A DNA stretch of 64,000 nt, from positions 101,001 to 165,000 of the forward strand of contig JACEFZ010028302.1 of NCBI GenBank assembly GCA_014155875.1. The letters run 5' to 3'. The position numbers and the translations under genes are program-made. The notes under the pieces are model-generated. The model was not told the DNA's origin and searched no databases. It saw only the letters and a list, made by a program, of their open reading frames with translations. Positions 33,525 to 45,500 of this stretch are shown here, piece after piece. Positions within the stretch are counted from its first letter, which is position 1, and each line of letters starts with the position of its first letter. Source of the DNA: Cepaea nemoralis (taxonomy: Eukaryota; Mollusca; Gastropoda; Stylommatophora; Helicidae).

Positions 33525-33815
33525 AGAGGCAAGGAGTGGGTCGGGGAGTGGGTCGGGAATGGGTCAGGAAGTGGGTAATCGAGTGGGTCAGGGAGTGGGG
33601 CAAGGGGTGGGTCGGAGATTGGGTAAAGTAGTGTGCCAAGGAGTTGGTGAAGGAGAGGTTCGGGGAGTGGGTCGGGGAGTGAGTAAAGTAGTGGGCCACG
33701 TAGTGGTCAATGAGTGAGTGGGTCAAGGAGTGGGACAAGTAGTGGATCGGTGAGAGGGACAGGGAGTGGGTCAATGAGTGGGACTAGGAGTGGGTCAAAT
33801 AGTGAGTCGGAGTGC
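33525..33815 (+). repeat. G-rich minisatellite with G-quadruplex motifs
   Basis: Units of GAGTGGGTCGGG / AAGTAGTGGGTC type. 33538-33557 reads GGG-TC-GGGG-AGT-GGG-TC-GGG, a full four-run G4 motif, and several others follow. Confidence 0.9.
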
Positions 33816-33917
33816 CGAATAAATATTCAGATTTATGTGGTGTTGTAATCACGTTGTGCCGTGAGTGTACACAGTGGGCAGGAGGCGCTAGGAAAGTTAA
33901 AATTCAGCAATTAATTC

Positions 33918-34255
33918 ATGACTACTCTCGCCCAGCCGGCTCCGTTGCTGTCGTGTCCTCCTTTACAGTGCCGTCCCTGGAGTGAAGAGAGCCGACACCC
34001 ACATTATAATATTTTTTTTCCCTCTCAATATTCTGGAGAATCCACCAGCTTCCGTCCAACACACTCCATCAGCCTATGGACACCTTTTCCTATCACTCTC
34101 TCACTGTCGTACTATGCCTCCTTCTCATACTTCCCCAACGCAACATACTCAACAACTCTTGCTTCTAAAAATTAATAAAGATTAATTTATTAAAATAAAA
34201 GTGTAACGTATATGAGACGTGTATGTGAAGAAAATGTGTGACGTGTTCTATAAAG
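33918..34255 (+). repeat. LTR-like interspersed repeat, copy 2
   Basis: Same family as 21885-22180 in opposite orientation; contains AATAAAGATTAATTTATT. No target duplication identified. Confidence 0.6.
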
Positions 34256-35560
34256 TGTGTAGACTCTGACTCTCAGACAGCAACCCAGTCAGCTGATCCC
34301 AGCAAAGATAGACCACAGCACGTTACGTCAGAACATGTACTTCTCACCCGTTGCCGAAACCATCTTGCCGGATACTGCTTTGCCTCTGTAGACCTCTGGT
34401 AATCCAATTTCATGAACATCCGAAATAGACACCGGTGGTATTAACAGTTAATCATGGACCGGTTGCACTCTACACAATGTCCGTTCCTAACGTTCCTTAA
34501 CAAACTGCACAAGTCTTTTGTAGTGTGTACGCAGTTAGTTAGTTAGTTAGTTAGTCGACAGATCATCCTCGTTGCACATCGAACCATTCAGTCCATAAGT
34601 GCTAATTACTAATGTTAATTGTTACTGTACTAACACTAGGTACTCTTAGCCGGTTCTCGGTTCGTTACTACTGTCTGATGCTGTGTGGTGCATCAGTATG
34701 CATCACTCTCTTTGATGAATCAATTTCCTTCTAGCGTAAGTTACGTTTCTGTATGCAACTTTATTGACTCTTGAACTGGTGTTCTTCAAATGGGTTTTTT
34801 AATTCTTTCCCAAAACTTGTAGAGTTTCCTTGGATCTGGTAGGGAACCTTAAATGGCACTACTGCAGTCCTATCAATCATATCTACATCTGCCATTATAG
34901 GCACGTGCAAAATTAAGTCACTAATTAAACACACGGTAGATATTATTTCCACTAAGCACTGCAGTGCCCTGGCACTCTGACTAGAGCATTTTTCAAGTCC
35001 CCCTAGTTGATCCCAACTCGGGTTTATATGGCAAACTACCAAAGTTGGCCACGTGACGTTATCCTTTATGCCCCCACACAGGTGGCACAGTGGCAGATCA
35101 TCCCTTGTCAAGAATCCATCTTTCCTGGCTTTAGTCCTGTCAAAGTTGTCAGTAATAGTTTAGATTCTCAAACAAGCCAGCGAGTTTCTGTCGAGTTACA
35201 ACAAAGAGTTGCAAATAACCCCGTCAATCCTCTCGATGTGCCGGAAACCAAGAATTGACAGATGCACTGTTTTCTCCCTAGTCGGGCACTTCCGACCTGT
35301 TGATAAACTGTCAATCTTCTGTTCCGTGGTGACAATCCCAGCAGCCATTTCCGTCTGATGTCCGGCAGTATAGATGACAAACGGAACCATTCCATATCCT
35401 AAGCCGACAATCATATGTGATTCTAACTGTTAATGAACTGCCAACTCGATGTATCCATTCCTTCTCACTCACCACCAAATGTGTTTATGGGCTGACCCGA
35501 TGTAACCTGTGCAGCTGTGTTTACTCTGTTAGTACGACTGTTGTGGCCTAGAAAATATAC
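34256..35560. other. Unassigned sequence
   Basis: (TTAG)n at 34532-34555. A 116-codon minus-strand frame at 34761-35111 has a C-x2-C start (LPLCHLCGG) and could be a decayed LINE zinc-knuckle region, but I cannot support this. Otherwise nothing recognised. Confidence 0.4.
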
Positions 35561-35569
35561 GCCACGCAA

Positions 35570-35805
35570 ACGTCGGTATTATTATCTGGTTAACTCATGG
35601 CGAGCTCGTGACAGTTGCGGAGGCGTTATGGACGCAGTTTGTAATCCTGCATACAGCATTCGTAACACACAGATTCGACAGCAGACCGCCTTGCGTTATG
35701 TTTTTTTGTTTGTTTAAATAAAACGGTACGGGTGCCGGTCGTTCAGAAAGCAATGGCAAATTACTGAACGTAAACTTGCCAAGATAGCAAATGGTTTGCA
35801 ACTAA
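35570..35805 (+). mobile_element. SINE-1 copy
   Basis: Head GACGCAGTTTGTAATCCTGC and GCATTCGTAACACACAG, core GGTCGTTCAGAAAGCAATGG, tail GCAACTAACTAACT. Confidence 0.8.
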
Positions 35806-35811
35806 CTAACT

Positions 35812-36512
35812 CTCGTCCTGGCGATGTGATTATCTATACTGATAGCTCTGTCTTAAGAGGCCAAAAATTTCCTGGGGATTCATAGCAAAAGTAAATGGCC
35901 AATGTTGTACAAAGGAGAACTTGTCATACGACACCACAATCTCAAGTCTGAGATTGGAGGAAGATGCGATTACTGCAGATTTTCGCTGGTTGGAGAACAA
36001 ACTGTATACGCACGTTGTGATTCTGACTTTGATTCTTAAAGCAGGTTGACAAGGGTGAAGCCTAGCCTGCTTCGTGTTGAATGGCATGCATCGATTCCGA
36101 GGGCGCGGGATGTTAGCATTCGTTGGATCTTTCCTCCAGTACACTCTGGCGTGGTTGGAAATGAACAGACATATTAGTTCGTGCCGCATCACTAAGGGGT
36201 GATTTGATGCTCGATAAGGCAGATGTTGTGAAGGCCGTCTGGAGAACGAGAAAAACGCAGAGGAACAGACTATCATGGTCTAGAGAGAATGCGGCAGCAC
36301 ATGGTGGTCAGAGGATCTGGTAGACAGTTGTCACTCAGAGGTAAACAAATACGGACATATAACCAGATTGCAAAGGGCACAATTAGTATTGGGTCTCCTC
36401 GGTGCTGTTGAAGATGAGGCATGAGCCTGTATAGGTATGAGCCTGTATACCCCGAGTGCAATGATGTCGGTTCTTAACTCAACTCAACTCAACGCACCTC
36501 AACATTTTTAAA
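35812..36512 (+). pseudogene. LINE E RNase H and 3' end fragment
   Basis: VIIYTDSSVLRG (RNase H first Asp), SLRLEEDAITADFRWLE in a shifted frame, WIFPPVHSGVVGNEQ (the HSGVxGNE block), and terminal GTISIGSP. Ends AATGATGTCGGTTCTTAACT with an AACTCAACTCAAC tail. Several frameshifts. Confidence 0.8.
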
Positions 36513-36715
36513 GTGATCGTTTGAGATGGCAAACCATGGTTTATCGGCATGGCACATGATGATAGTAAGAGACATATTTTGACAGACTTACCGATTCAGA
36601 CCTATTTACATTGTATACCACTGGCTGATTATGGTTGTTATTATTGAATAAATAAATGTGATAAATATACAACTGGTAAATGTTAAAGGAGACAGGCATC
36701 CTTGCTATTCATATA
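36513..36715. other. Unassigned sequence
   Basis: Nothing recognised. Confidence 0.4.
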
Positions 36716-36965
36716 GAAATAACAGCTTTATGCAAACATAAAGACATGCTAGTTTAAAATTACCGTGGTAGGTAATTTAAATTACTATGGTGTGTTGTGT
36801 ATTTCAGCTTCAAGGATTTATAGGTTTGCTTTCGTTTATGCTGTGTGGATTTTACAATACGCATCATTCGAGATGCAACGAAAGATGCCAGAGATTTAAT
36901 TGCACAATCTATTGTTTGTGTCTTTGTTATTCAAATTCACTAGGAGAAAACATTGCTTTGACGTA
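36716..36965 (+). mobile_element. Penelope-like element, 3' tail fragment
   Basis: Aligns with the region after the GIY-YIG ORF of the element at 59544-60565: AAAGACATGCTAGTTTAAAA, TATTTCAGCTTCAAGGATTT, GAGATGCAACGAAAGATGCC and CAATCTATTGTTTGTGTC. Only the last codons and the 3' region are present. The hammerhead-like core is mutated (CATTCGA in place of CTGACGA). Confidence 0.75.
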
Positions 36966-37310
36966 TACAATTATGAATTATTGCACATCCCCTACCAACC
37001 TTAAATCTTTCCCATCTCCTTTCTCGGTAATTTCCCAGGTCTATTGGGAAATTGTGGTTTCAGCAATTTGTGTTGTCGATTGGGCATCTCCCTTCCCAGT
37101 TACCCGCTTATCTACAGGGCATTTCAATCATTGACCGAGTGGTTCTCTTGTGGGAGTTGATCAACTTGGGTATTTCCTCTTTTGGTGATTTTTATCAATT
37201 AGAAACATGTACAATCTTCATCATAATATACTCCTCCGGCTCTTCTTCTATGTTTCCATCGTCCACCTCCTCTTCCCTGTCGTTATCGTCAACCTCCTTC
37301 TTGTTCGTTG
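36966..37310. other. Unassigned sequence
   Basis: No feature recognised. Confidence 0.4.
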
Positions 37311-37317
37311 TTTTTGT

Positions 37318-37342
37318 TCTTCTACTACTACTACTACTACTG

Positions 37343-37420
<78 letters not shown>
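37318..37420. repeat. (ACT)n microsatellite
   Basis: About 33 ACT units; 3' flank of the inverted LINE A copy. Read in six frames it gives poly Thr, Leu, Tyr, Ser or Val artefacts. Confidence 0.97.
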
Positions 37421-37421
<1 letters not shown>

Positions 37422-38184
37422 ATCATCATTGGCACCTTGCCGTCTTGACAGACGATAGTTTGTGCTTTAAAAAAAAGGCTAATAACTTTTAACTATGGCG
37501 GTAGCGAGTGTGACTGATAAGGCCAATTTGCGCTGTAAATGTCCGTTCACAGTGGGTGCATGTGAACACGTGGTCATTTCCACCATCATGCACCATCTTA
37601 CGTCTCAAACGCTTGGTGTGTGACTTTTCTGCAATAATTTTCTCCATTGACTTTATTCCATTTCTGATATTTGCCCTCCATGCAACACGTTCAGCGGCGA
37701 CTTGCTCCCAATGTGCATTATCAATGCCTGTATCAATCATGTCCCGCTTACACACATCTTTGTATCGTAGTAGAGGCCGACCCTGAGATCTCTTACCCAT
37801 CTGTAATTCACCAAAAAAGATATCCTTTGGTATTCTACCATCATCCATCCTCCTAAGATGTCCTATCCATCTAAGTCTACGAAGACTGAGCATGGAATAA
37901 ACTGTCACACAACCTGATCTTTCCAATACTTCAGTATTTGTGATTTTGTCTTGCCACTTAATACCAAGAATTCTTCGCAGACACCGCATATGAAAGCTGT
38001 TTAAGTTGTTCTCTTGGTGTGAGTAAGTTGTCCAGGTTTCACTGCCATAGAGAAGAGTACTAAGGACACAGGCTTGATAGACAAGGACTTTTGTTTTGGC
38101 AGTAAGCTTCCTGTTCTCCCAGACTCTTTTTCTTAACCTGTTCATTGTTGTTGCTGCCTTACCAATCCGGATGTTGATTTCCTG

Positions 38185-38185
<1 letters not shown>
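37421..38185 (-). pseudogene. LINE A 3' fragment embedded in (ACT)n
   Basis: Minus-strand frame intact from QEINIRIGKAATTMNRLRKR to the C2H2 finger and HTRYRHS stop (37489). The 3' UTR and stem-loop end in CCAATGATGATTGAG before (TAG)n. Nearly identical to 8090-8845 (one visible replacement, Lys to Met). Truncated at the 5' side directly at another (TAG)n array, so the LINE lies inside a trinucleotide microsatellite. Confidence 0.92.
37432..37465 (-). other. LINE A 3'-end stem-loop
   Basis: Same GCAC/GTGC and CGTCT/AGACG pairing as at 8807-8840, on the minus strand. Confidence 0.6.
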
Positions 38186-38234
<49 letters not shown>

Positions 38235-38697
38235 CACTTCTACTGCTACAACAATAAAAATAACAACTAATACCACTATCACCACCACTACCACTGCTTA
38301 AATAAGAACAACAACTACTACTACCACCACTACTACAACAACTACTACTACCACCAGTACTACAACAACTACTACTACTACCACTACTACAACAATAACA
38401 ACAACACACTACACCACTACTACTGCTACAACAACAACAACCAATACTACTGCTACAACAACAAAAACAACAACTACCACCACTACTACAACAACAACTA
38501 CCACCACTACTACTGCTACAACAACAACTACCACCAATACTACTGCTACAACAACAACTACCACCAATACTACTGCTACAACAACAACTACCACCAATAC
38601 TACTGCTACAACAACAACTACCACCAATACTACTGCTACAACAACAACTACTACCACCACTACTACTACTAGTACAACAACAACTACTACTACTGGT
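38186..38697. repeat. Compound ACT/ACC/ACA microsatellite with a 33-bp higher-order unit
   Basis: (ACT)n next to LINE A, then mixed triplets. 38505-38640 repeats a unit of ACTACTGCTACAACAACAAC and TACCACCAAT. The open frames are artefacts. Confidence 0.93.
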
Positions 38698-39100
38698 AGT
38701 CATTATCACGGCTGGCGAGGCGTCTGAATCCCCGATTGAAAGTGATTGTTATCCACAGAAGAAAATTACTGAAAATATTAATTCGAAGGAGATAGTCCCT
38801 TCCACTCTTTATCCCCCCAAGCACGATACCCTTTCCAATCAAATTCCCTTGCTTTTGTGCTTAATTAATTTATCGGTCAAACAAATAATTTCACTCTTTC
38901 CGTCTTTATTACGTTCTCTTATCAACTACAAATCTGTGTCTCTTCTCATTTAATTAATGTTGTGCCAAGCAAGAATCCTTTTAACTTCCAACTATTAAGT
39001 AATCTCCCTTGTCAACAAGGAACCTTGATCATTTCCCCTTGTCAGAAAGCTTCTACACAGACATTGCAATGAAAATCAACATCGTAATATGAGGGAATAA
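38698..39100. other. Unassigned sequence
   Basis: No feature recognised. Confidence 0.4.
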
Positions 39101-39104
39101 AGTG

Positions 39105-39315
39105 AGCCAGGGGCAACTGTGATACCGTAGTAGGTAGAAGCTTGCCTGTCGGCCCGATAGACATGGGTTCCAATCCGTGTTAAGACGGACTTCCAATGTC
39201 CACCTAGGCTCCCAGGTCGAAATAATGTGACATGGGTACTAGCACGTGCATTGGGAAGTAAAAGTGGGCGGCGTGACACTGACCACGTCACTCACCGAGA
39301 GCCGATTGGTCTATG
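39105..39315 (+). mobile_element. tRNA-derived SINE
   Basis: GATACCGTAGTAGGTAGAAG resembles box A and ATGGGTTCCAATCCG box B. The body continues TTAAGACGGACTTCCAATGT. No cloverleaf. Confidence 0.45.
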
Positions 39316-39349
39316 CAAATATGGGTCTAGTACCATTTGCAATGGCCGC

Positions 39350-39921
39350 CACGACGACGACGAAGGCAAAAACAACGTTACCAACAAAAGAATCAACAGA
39401 AAGAACAATATAAAAAAGAATACACAAAAACAACTAGAGCAGCATCGAAATTAACAACAATAACAACAATAGCATATTAATATAATAGCAATAACATCAT
39501 CACAATTAACAGCAATAACAATAACATCACCACAATTAACAGCAATAACAACAACAGCATCATTAATTAACAACAATTACAACAACAGCATCATAATTAT
39601 TAAAAAAAACAACCAACAACAACAACAGCATCTTAATTAACATAAACAACAACAACATCATCATAATTACCACCAATAACAACAACAGCATCATAATTAA
39701 CAACAAAAACAACAACAGCATTATTATTAACACAAATAACAATAACAGCATCGTAATTATCAATAATAACAACAACATCATCATAATTATCAACATTACC
39801 AACAATATCATCACAATTATCAAAAATAACCATAATAGCTTCATAATTATCAACAATAACAGCATCATAATTAACAACAATAAAAGCAAAAACTAACAGC
39901 AACAACTGCAGCAGCAGCAAC
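39350..39921. repeat. (AAC/AAT)n simple repeat
   Basis: AACAACAATAACAGCATCAT-type units. This is the left flank of the gypsy element; the right flank is also CAA-rich. Confidence 0.93.
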
Positions 39922-39924
39922 TAT

Positions 39925-40231
39925 TGTAACAGAAAAGGGAGTAGCTTAGGAGTAAAGAGTTAAGGAATGCTGCGCATTCCTTGACTAGTGGGAAAACCAT
40001 AGCTAGTGAACGTGTGTGCACGAATGAAGAAGTGTATCTAGGCTGGCACACACGTCACTTGGGGGTCAGCTAGCAAGCAAGTAGGAATGTAAACATCGGA
40101 TTTGAGCTAACTATCATTATGCTGTAGTGGAACGATTCGACAAATAAAGAATGTTATAAACAACGGAGACTTGTGTCCTATACGATCAAGTGCCTTCTAA
40201 CCTGTGTGAAACATCACTACACTGTAATACA
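39925..40231 (+). repeat. 5' LTR
   Basis: Begins TGTAACAG and ends CTGTAATACA. AATAAA at 40143-40148. A possible primer binding site TGGTGCCTTTGACC starts about 8 bases downstream; the tRNA is not identified. Confidence 0.92.
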
Positions 40232-41492
40232 GGTTGATTTGGTGCCTTTGACCTTAAAAAACAACATGGGATGTTGAGGAGAGAGTTACCGCCATGGAAT
40301 ATTGTTGTGTCTGGGCGTCTGGAGAAGGAAGTTTTTTAAGTAAATAATAATAAGAAACGCAACAGCTGAAAGCCCGCCCAGGGGTAGTTGTTGTGGGTTC
40401 TCAGTGTATTTCTGTTTAAAAAGGAGATCGATTTCTCAGGACAGCTCAGAAGGTTTGATTGTTAAACTTAATTTTTTGAAAGACTGATGTTTTTATCTGA
40501 TAAATAGTCTGAAATAACGTGATCACTGACCAACGCTAATTGCATAATGAGATCAAGTAATGCCGTTTTGCCTCAAAAATTAGTACACAAGGTTATCAGA
40601 ATGAACTCGCTGATTACATGTTACAACTTATGAAGTCTTGAGGTACCAGAAATGATTTGATTTCAACAGAACGATAAGCTGATCCAAATAAAACTCCAAA
40701 TAAAACAAAGAATGGTGAAAATTATGAGTTTTAACTCATTGGACTGTTGAAGGTGAAGTCAAGGTTATATTGCAAATTCCATAGTTATTGAGTCGAGATC
40801 CTCAATATTCTCTACAGTTACTTCACTTAAATGAAAGCATTGATGAAAATTATCTCAAGTCAAAATTTGGTATACTCAATTTAAACTGACAGTTGTTGAG
40901 AATGCCACGTAACAAATAAGGGAGTGGATAGCGTCAGGTTTAAATCCAATTATTCTCGACTTGATCATTTTTACGCTGAAACATAGTGAAAGTGCCAGAT
41001 ATGCTGTTGGAAAGTGAGTTTTGCTGAAACCAGTGAGCAGTTGTCGGTTGCGTGAAGGTGACCTTGCTTGACGGAAATTAAAGTCCAACGCATACAGTTA
41101 ATCGAGCAAATAATCAAGCAGTCTTGTAGCGAGCGTTATATCGAGCACAATCAACGTCAGGAAAATAACTGGAAAGAACTGACTTCGACTTCGATTGAAT
41201 TAAGAAATCTAAAGGCTCTTCTTTGTTCTGCTCATTTCAACGGTGTCGATTAGAGTCCTTTGTTTTGTGGTGTTGGTATTTCTGCATCAGGATTTCATTT
41301 AAATTCTTTTATTAGGATTCGGGATTGCAACGGAAAATTTTCTTCGTCAGGATCTTCGATTGGAGTATTTAGTTAGTATAGTTAGATAATAGGTAATATT
41401 AGAGTAATTAGTTGAACAGATTGTGTATTTGAAATTAATATTGTTTGAAATATTTTGTATATTGCTTGATAATTTTCAGTACAGATTCTAGA

Positions 41493-42503
41493 ATGCAACC
41501 CCAAGAATTTTCACAGGTACTGACTGGAGTTGGTGGGGCAATAGCAAGGTTGGATGCAGTATTAAGACAACAAAATGTAAGCAGTGATGTTGAAAGATTT
41601 AGTGGTCAGGCAAACCAGTTTAAGAAATGGGTCATTTCTATTGAGAAACATGCGTATTTAGTAAACGCTACAGATGAGGAGAAAAAGAATTTGGCATACA
41701 GAACAAGTACAAGTCCAGTTTCTGACCATATAAGAAGAAAACTAGAAGCAGCAGGAGGTGAAACCTGGGAAGAATTTAAAGATGATCTCGCAAGAAAATA
41801 CGCTGAAATTACTGATCCACAACACGCATTTTCAGTATTGAGACAGACTAGACAAAACAGTACAGAAAGTGTTCAGCTATACAGTGACAGGTTAATTAAT
41901 TTAGCTGAAGAGTCATTTTTAGGACAGAATGTACGAGCTGAAGAAGTAGAACGGATGTTGGTAGGAATTTTTGTTGATGGGATTAGGTCAGATGGATTGA
42001 AATTTAAATTATTAAGAGAGAATCCGGCAAGATTGTCACAAGCGGTAGATATCGCTATACAAGAGGAAAGCTTGAGGAGAAGGTTTAGATTAAGAGTAGG
42101 ACGAGAGTTAGGTAGTAGTTCGGAAGATAGAATTGAAGAACCTATGGAAGTAGGACAGTATAGACATGGATGGAGAGGAAGACGAGGAGAAATACAGATG
42201 GTACAAAGAAACGATAATGTATATAATCAAGGTAGAGGAGGACAAGTGAGAAATACTGTAAGAAACATGGAAGGTAACACAAATAACTCGAACGTGGTTT
42301 GTTGGGGATGTCACCAACGTGGGCACATTTTTCGCTTCTGTGGTAACAGACGTGTCCCATCGAATACACAAAATAATAGAGGTGTTCAGACGAGTACACA
42401 GAATAGAACTGTAAATGGCAGACCAGCAAATGGGAATTATGGAGAAATGCAAAGAAATTTTAGAAGATCGGGAAATCAGGGAAATTGGCATCCCGCTTAC
42501 TGA
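41493..42503 (+). CDS. gag: gag-like protein with CCHC zinc knuckle
   Basis: 336 codons from the ATG at 41493; the frame is open a little further upstream but without ATG. The N-terminal half resembles the retrotransposon gag capsid region (FSGQANQFKKWVISIEKHAY, WEEFKDDLARKYAEI, VQLYSDRLINLAEESF, the usual gag/UBN2-like pattern). The CCHC knuckle CWGCHQRGHIFRFC is at residues 270-283. The basic Arg/Asn-rich C-terminus would bind RNA. It overlaps pol by 40 bases in the -1 frame, with two candidate slippery heptamers. Packages element RNA into cytoplasmic particles by family knowledge. Confidence 0.9.
   Translation: MQPQEFSQVLTGVGGAIARLDAVLRQQNVSSDVERFSGQANQFKKWVISIEKHAYLVNATDEEKKNLAYRTSTSPVSDHIRRKLEAAGGETWEEFKDDLARKYAEITDPQHAFSVLRQTRQNSTESVQLYSDRLINLAEESFLGQNVRAEEVERMLVGIFVDGIRSDGLKFKLLRENPARLSQAVDIAIQEESLRRRFRLRVGRELGSSSEDRIEEPMEVGQYRHGWRGRRGEIQMVQRNDNVYNQGRGGQVRNTVRNMEGNTNNSNVVCWGCHQRGHIFRFCGNRRVPSNTQNNRGVQTSTQNRTVNGRPANGNYGEMQRNFRRSGNQGNWHPAY
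42464..42503 (+). promoter_or_regulatory. gag/pol overlap with two slippery heptamers
   Basis: pol frame open from 42464, gag stop at 42501-42503. G-GGA-AAT occurs at 42470-42476 and 42479-42485, both in the gag frame as X-XXY-YYZ. A -1 slip leads straight into pol, which has no ATG of its own near its start. Confidence 0.65.
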
Positions 42504-45500
42504 ACAGGGTCGGCAGTAGGAGGGAAGATAGTAAGATCCAAAAGGGGCATCAAGGTATTAAAAATCCAAATGATGAGTATAATAGGACATTTAGAAATAA
42601 AAAACAAGCAGAGATAACACAATTGTCATTAAATATGGTAGATCCTAGCTCATGTATAGTAGAAATAGGAAAATATAAAGTTAGAACATTAGTTGATTCG
42701 GGAGCACAAGTTAGCGTGATTAAAGAAGCATTTTTATATCGAATGTTAAAAAATTGTAAAATATTTAGAATTCAGGAGAATCTTCATTCGGTAACGGGAC
42801 AAAAATTAGAAGTGCTAGGACAAACGATGATAAACTTTAAATTAGGAGGGATAAATGTCAGGCATATGTTCCATGTAGTCAAAGATTTAAATAGGAATAT
42901 GATATTGGGTAGAGATTTTTTATTGAAAAATGGGGTGAGACTTTTATTTGATTTACATAAATTAAAATTCCAAGATGTTTACGTAGATTTAGAAGAAGAT
43001 ATGCATGTGTCGACACTAGTTAGAGTTAAAACGACCATGAATTTAAAACCACAGTCAGTTAATTTGATACAAGCGAAGCTAAAGAGAAACCCGTATTATG
43101 TAGCAGGAAACATAGTCAGAATCACTGAATTGCAAAAGGAAATAATAGATGAGCCAGGTTTAGAAGTTCCGGATGGAATAATAGAATTGGATAAAAGTTT
43201 AACATTTCCAGTGATGGTTATTAATAACACAGGTAGAGAAATTAAATTATACAGAGGATGTGTAATAGCCAAGCTAGAACATAACGTTAGTGACATATTG
43301 GCAACAGATAGAGTAAATATGGCAGGCATAAGTTATTCAGAAACCTCTAGTGAAAGAATTAATAACAGACGCGGATGCGGAAGAAAAGGGAACGTAAGAA
43401 TGGATGAATTGATCCATCCATCTAGAAGAAATACAGCCCAAATACATTCACTAGACAAAGTAACAAGAGAACAAGAATTGTTGGCACAATTAAAAACTCC
43501 GCCAGAAAATAAAGAAGTATTAGAACAACTTATAAAACAAAATCAGGATGTGTTTGCAATTAATGATTTAGAATTGGGAAAGACAAAAACAGTTACAATG
43601 GAAATAGATACGGGAGACCATCCACCAATTAGTTTAAAACCATATAGAACTCCATTAAGAAATAGAGAAGTCGTAGAAAAGGCAATAGAAGATATGTTGA
43701 AAGCAGGCATAATAACCAGATCAAAATCAGAATGGTCATCTCCGGTGGTAATCGTAGCCAAATCTGATGGTTCGAACAGGTTCTGTTGTGACTACAGGGC
43801 GTTGAACAAAATTACTAAGAATGTAGCGTACCCATTGCCGGTGATTGATGATATTTTGGGGTTACTTAATGGCTCCACATTTTTCACAACACTAGACGCC
43901 AGATCAGGATTTTGGTGTATACCTATGTCAAAGATGCTCAAAATAAGAGTGCTTTCTGTACTCATATGGGTTCGTACGAATTCCTACGTATGCCATTCGG
44001 TTTGAAAAATGCACCGTCTCACTATATGTTCTTAATAAATGAAGTACTAGACGGTATGCAAAATTTTGCCCTAGCATATATTGATGACATATTGATATTT
44101 ACGAAAGGAAATGTAGAGAATCATTTGAAACATATTAGACTAGTATTTGACAGATTAAGAAAGCATGACGTTAAATTAAAGCTTAGCTAAGTGCCAGTTT
44201 TTAAAACAGAAACAAAATATTTAGGCTATATAATAAATAGGGAAGGTATTAAACCAGACCAGGACAAGATAAGGGTTATTAAAGAGTTACCTGCTCCAAC
44301 TAATGTTAAGGAAGTACGTGCATTTATAGGAACGTGTGCGTATTATCGGAGGTTTGTACCAGCGTTTTCAAGGATAGCAATACCTATTACGAATTTAACG
44401 GGTAAATACGCTAGATTTAAGTGGGATGATGAGTGTCAAAAAGCGTTCGAACTTTTAAAGGATAGCTTAACAGTGGTACCATTATTAACACATCCAGACC
44501 TGAATAAACAGCTAATACTATACACAGATGCTTCAGACAACGCAATAGGAGCATGTTTAGTTCAACCATATGAAGGAGAAGAATCTGGAATACCAGGGGT
44601 TAAAAATGAAAGACCAATCTATTTCTTGTCTCATAAACTCAGCAAGACTCAAAAGAAATGGCCGATTATTGAGAAAGAAGCATATGCTATACACTACGCT
44701 CTTCAAAAATTAAATTACTACTTACATAACGCCAATTTCATTATTAGAACTGACCACATGCCATTAAAGTCGATATTAGAAGCACCAATACAGAATAGGA
44801 AAATACAAACGTGGGCATTGAATTTACAGGGGTATAATGCTAAGGTTGAATATGTTTCAGGGAAACATAATACATGCGCCGATCTTTTGTCTAGGATTCC
44901 ATATACACAGTCATCAGGAAACACGGAAGATGAAGCTGAACCAGAGATAGACGATCGAAACTGGCAAGTAAATATATTAGATTCTGCCATAATAAATAGG
45001 GAAGAATTTGAAAGTTTACCATCGGATCAAGAGTCTGAACCTAGAACAGAAGACCCACATTTAGAACAGTTTGATATGAAAGTAGAACAAGAGTTAGACC
45101 CAAAAATAGTACAAATAAAAAGAAAACTGAAAGAAACAGGGGAAAATAGTTTTAAAAGAAAGTTTGTAGAGTTACAAGAAGACAATCAATTATATTATAT
45201 CAGTGAAAAAGGTGAAGGAGTAAGAAAATATATTCCGAAACATTTAGAACAAGAAGTCTTAAAGGCATATCACGATAATAATGGTCATTTTGGACGAGAT
45301 AAGTTAGTGAAGGCTATTAGCAGTAAATATTACTGGCCGAATTTATTCAAAAGCGTATATGAATATGTTGAAGCATGTGAAAAGTGTAGGTTAAGAAACA
45401 TGAAGATAATCAAATGTCCTTTACAAGATACCGATATTCCTCAATTTCCAATGCAGAAAGTAAGTTTGGATATTTCAGGTCCTCATCCAAAAACATTATC

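Noticed and set aside
34761..35111. 116-codon ORF with LPLCHLCGG as a possible host or LINE zinc-knuckle gene
   Set aside because: No further motif, no adjoining LINE domains; too weak to call.
37489..38709. 406-codon minus-strand ORF with Ser/Cys/Gly-rich N-terminus
   Set aside because: The N-terminal half is (ACT/ACC/ACA)n microsatellite read through into a truncated LINE A fragment; not a fusion gene.
39563..39920. Leu/Ile/Met-rich membrane-like ORF
   Set aside because: Translation of AAC/AAT simple repeats on the minus strand.
41445..41492. Gag start at the TTG at 41445
   Set aside because: The first ATG is at 41493 and fits the gag N-terminus; the upstream residues look like leader sequence.
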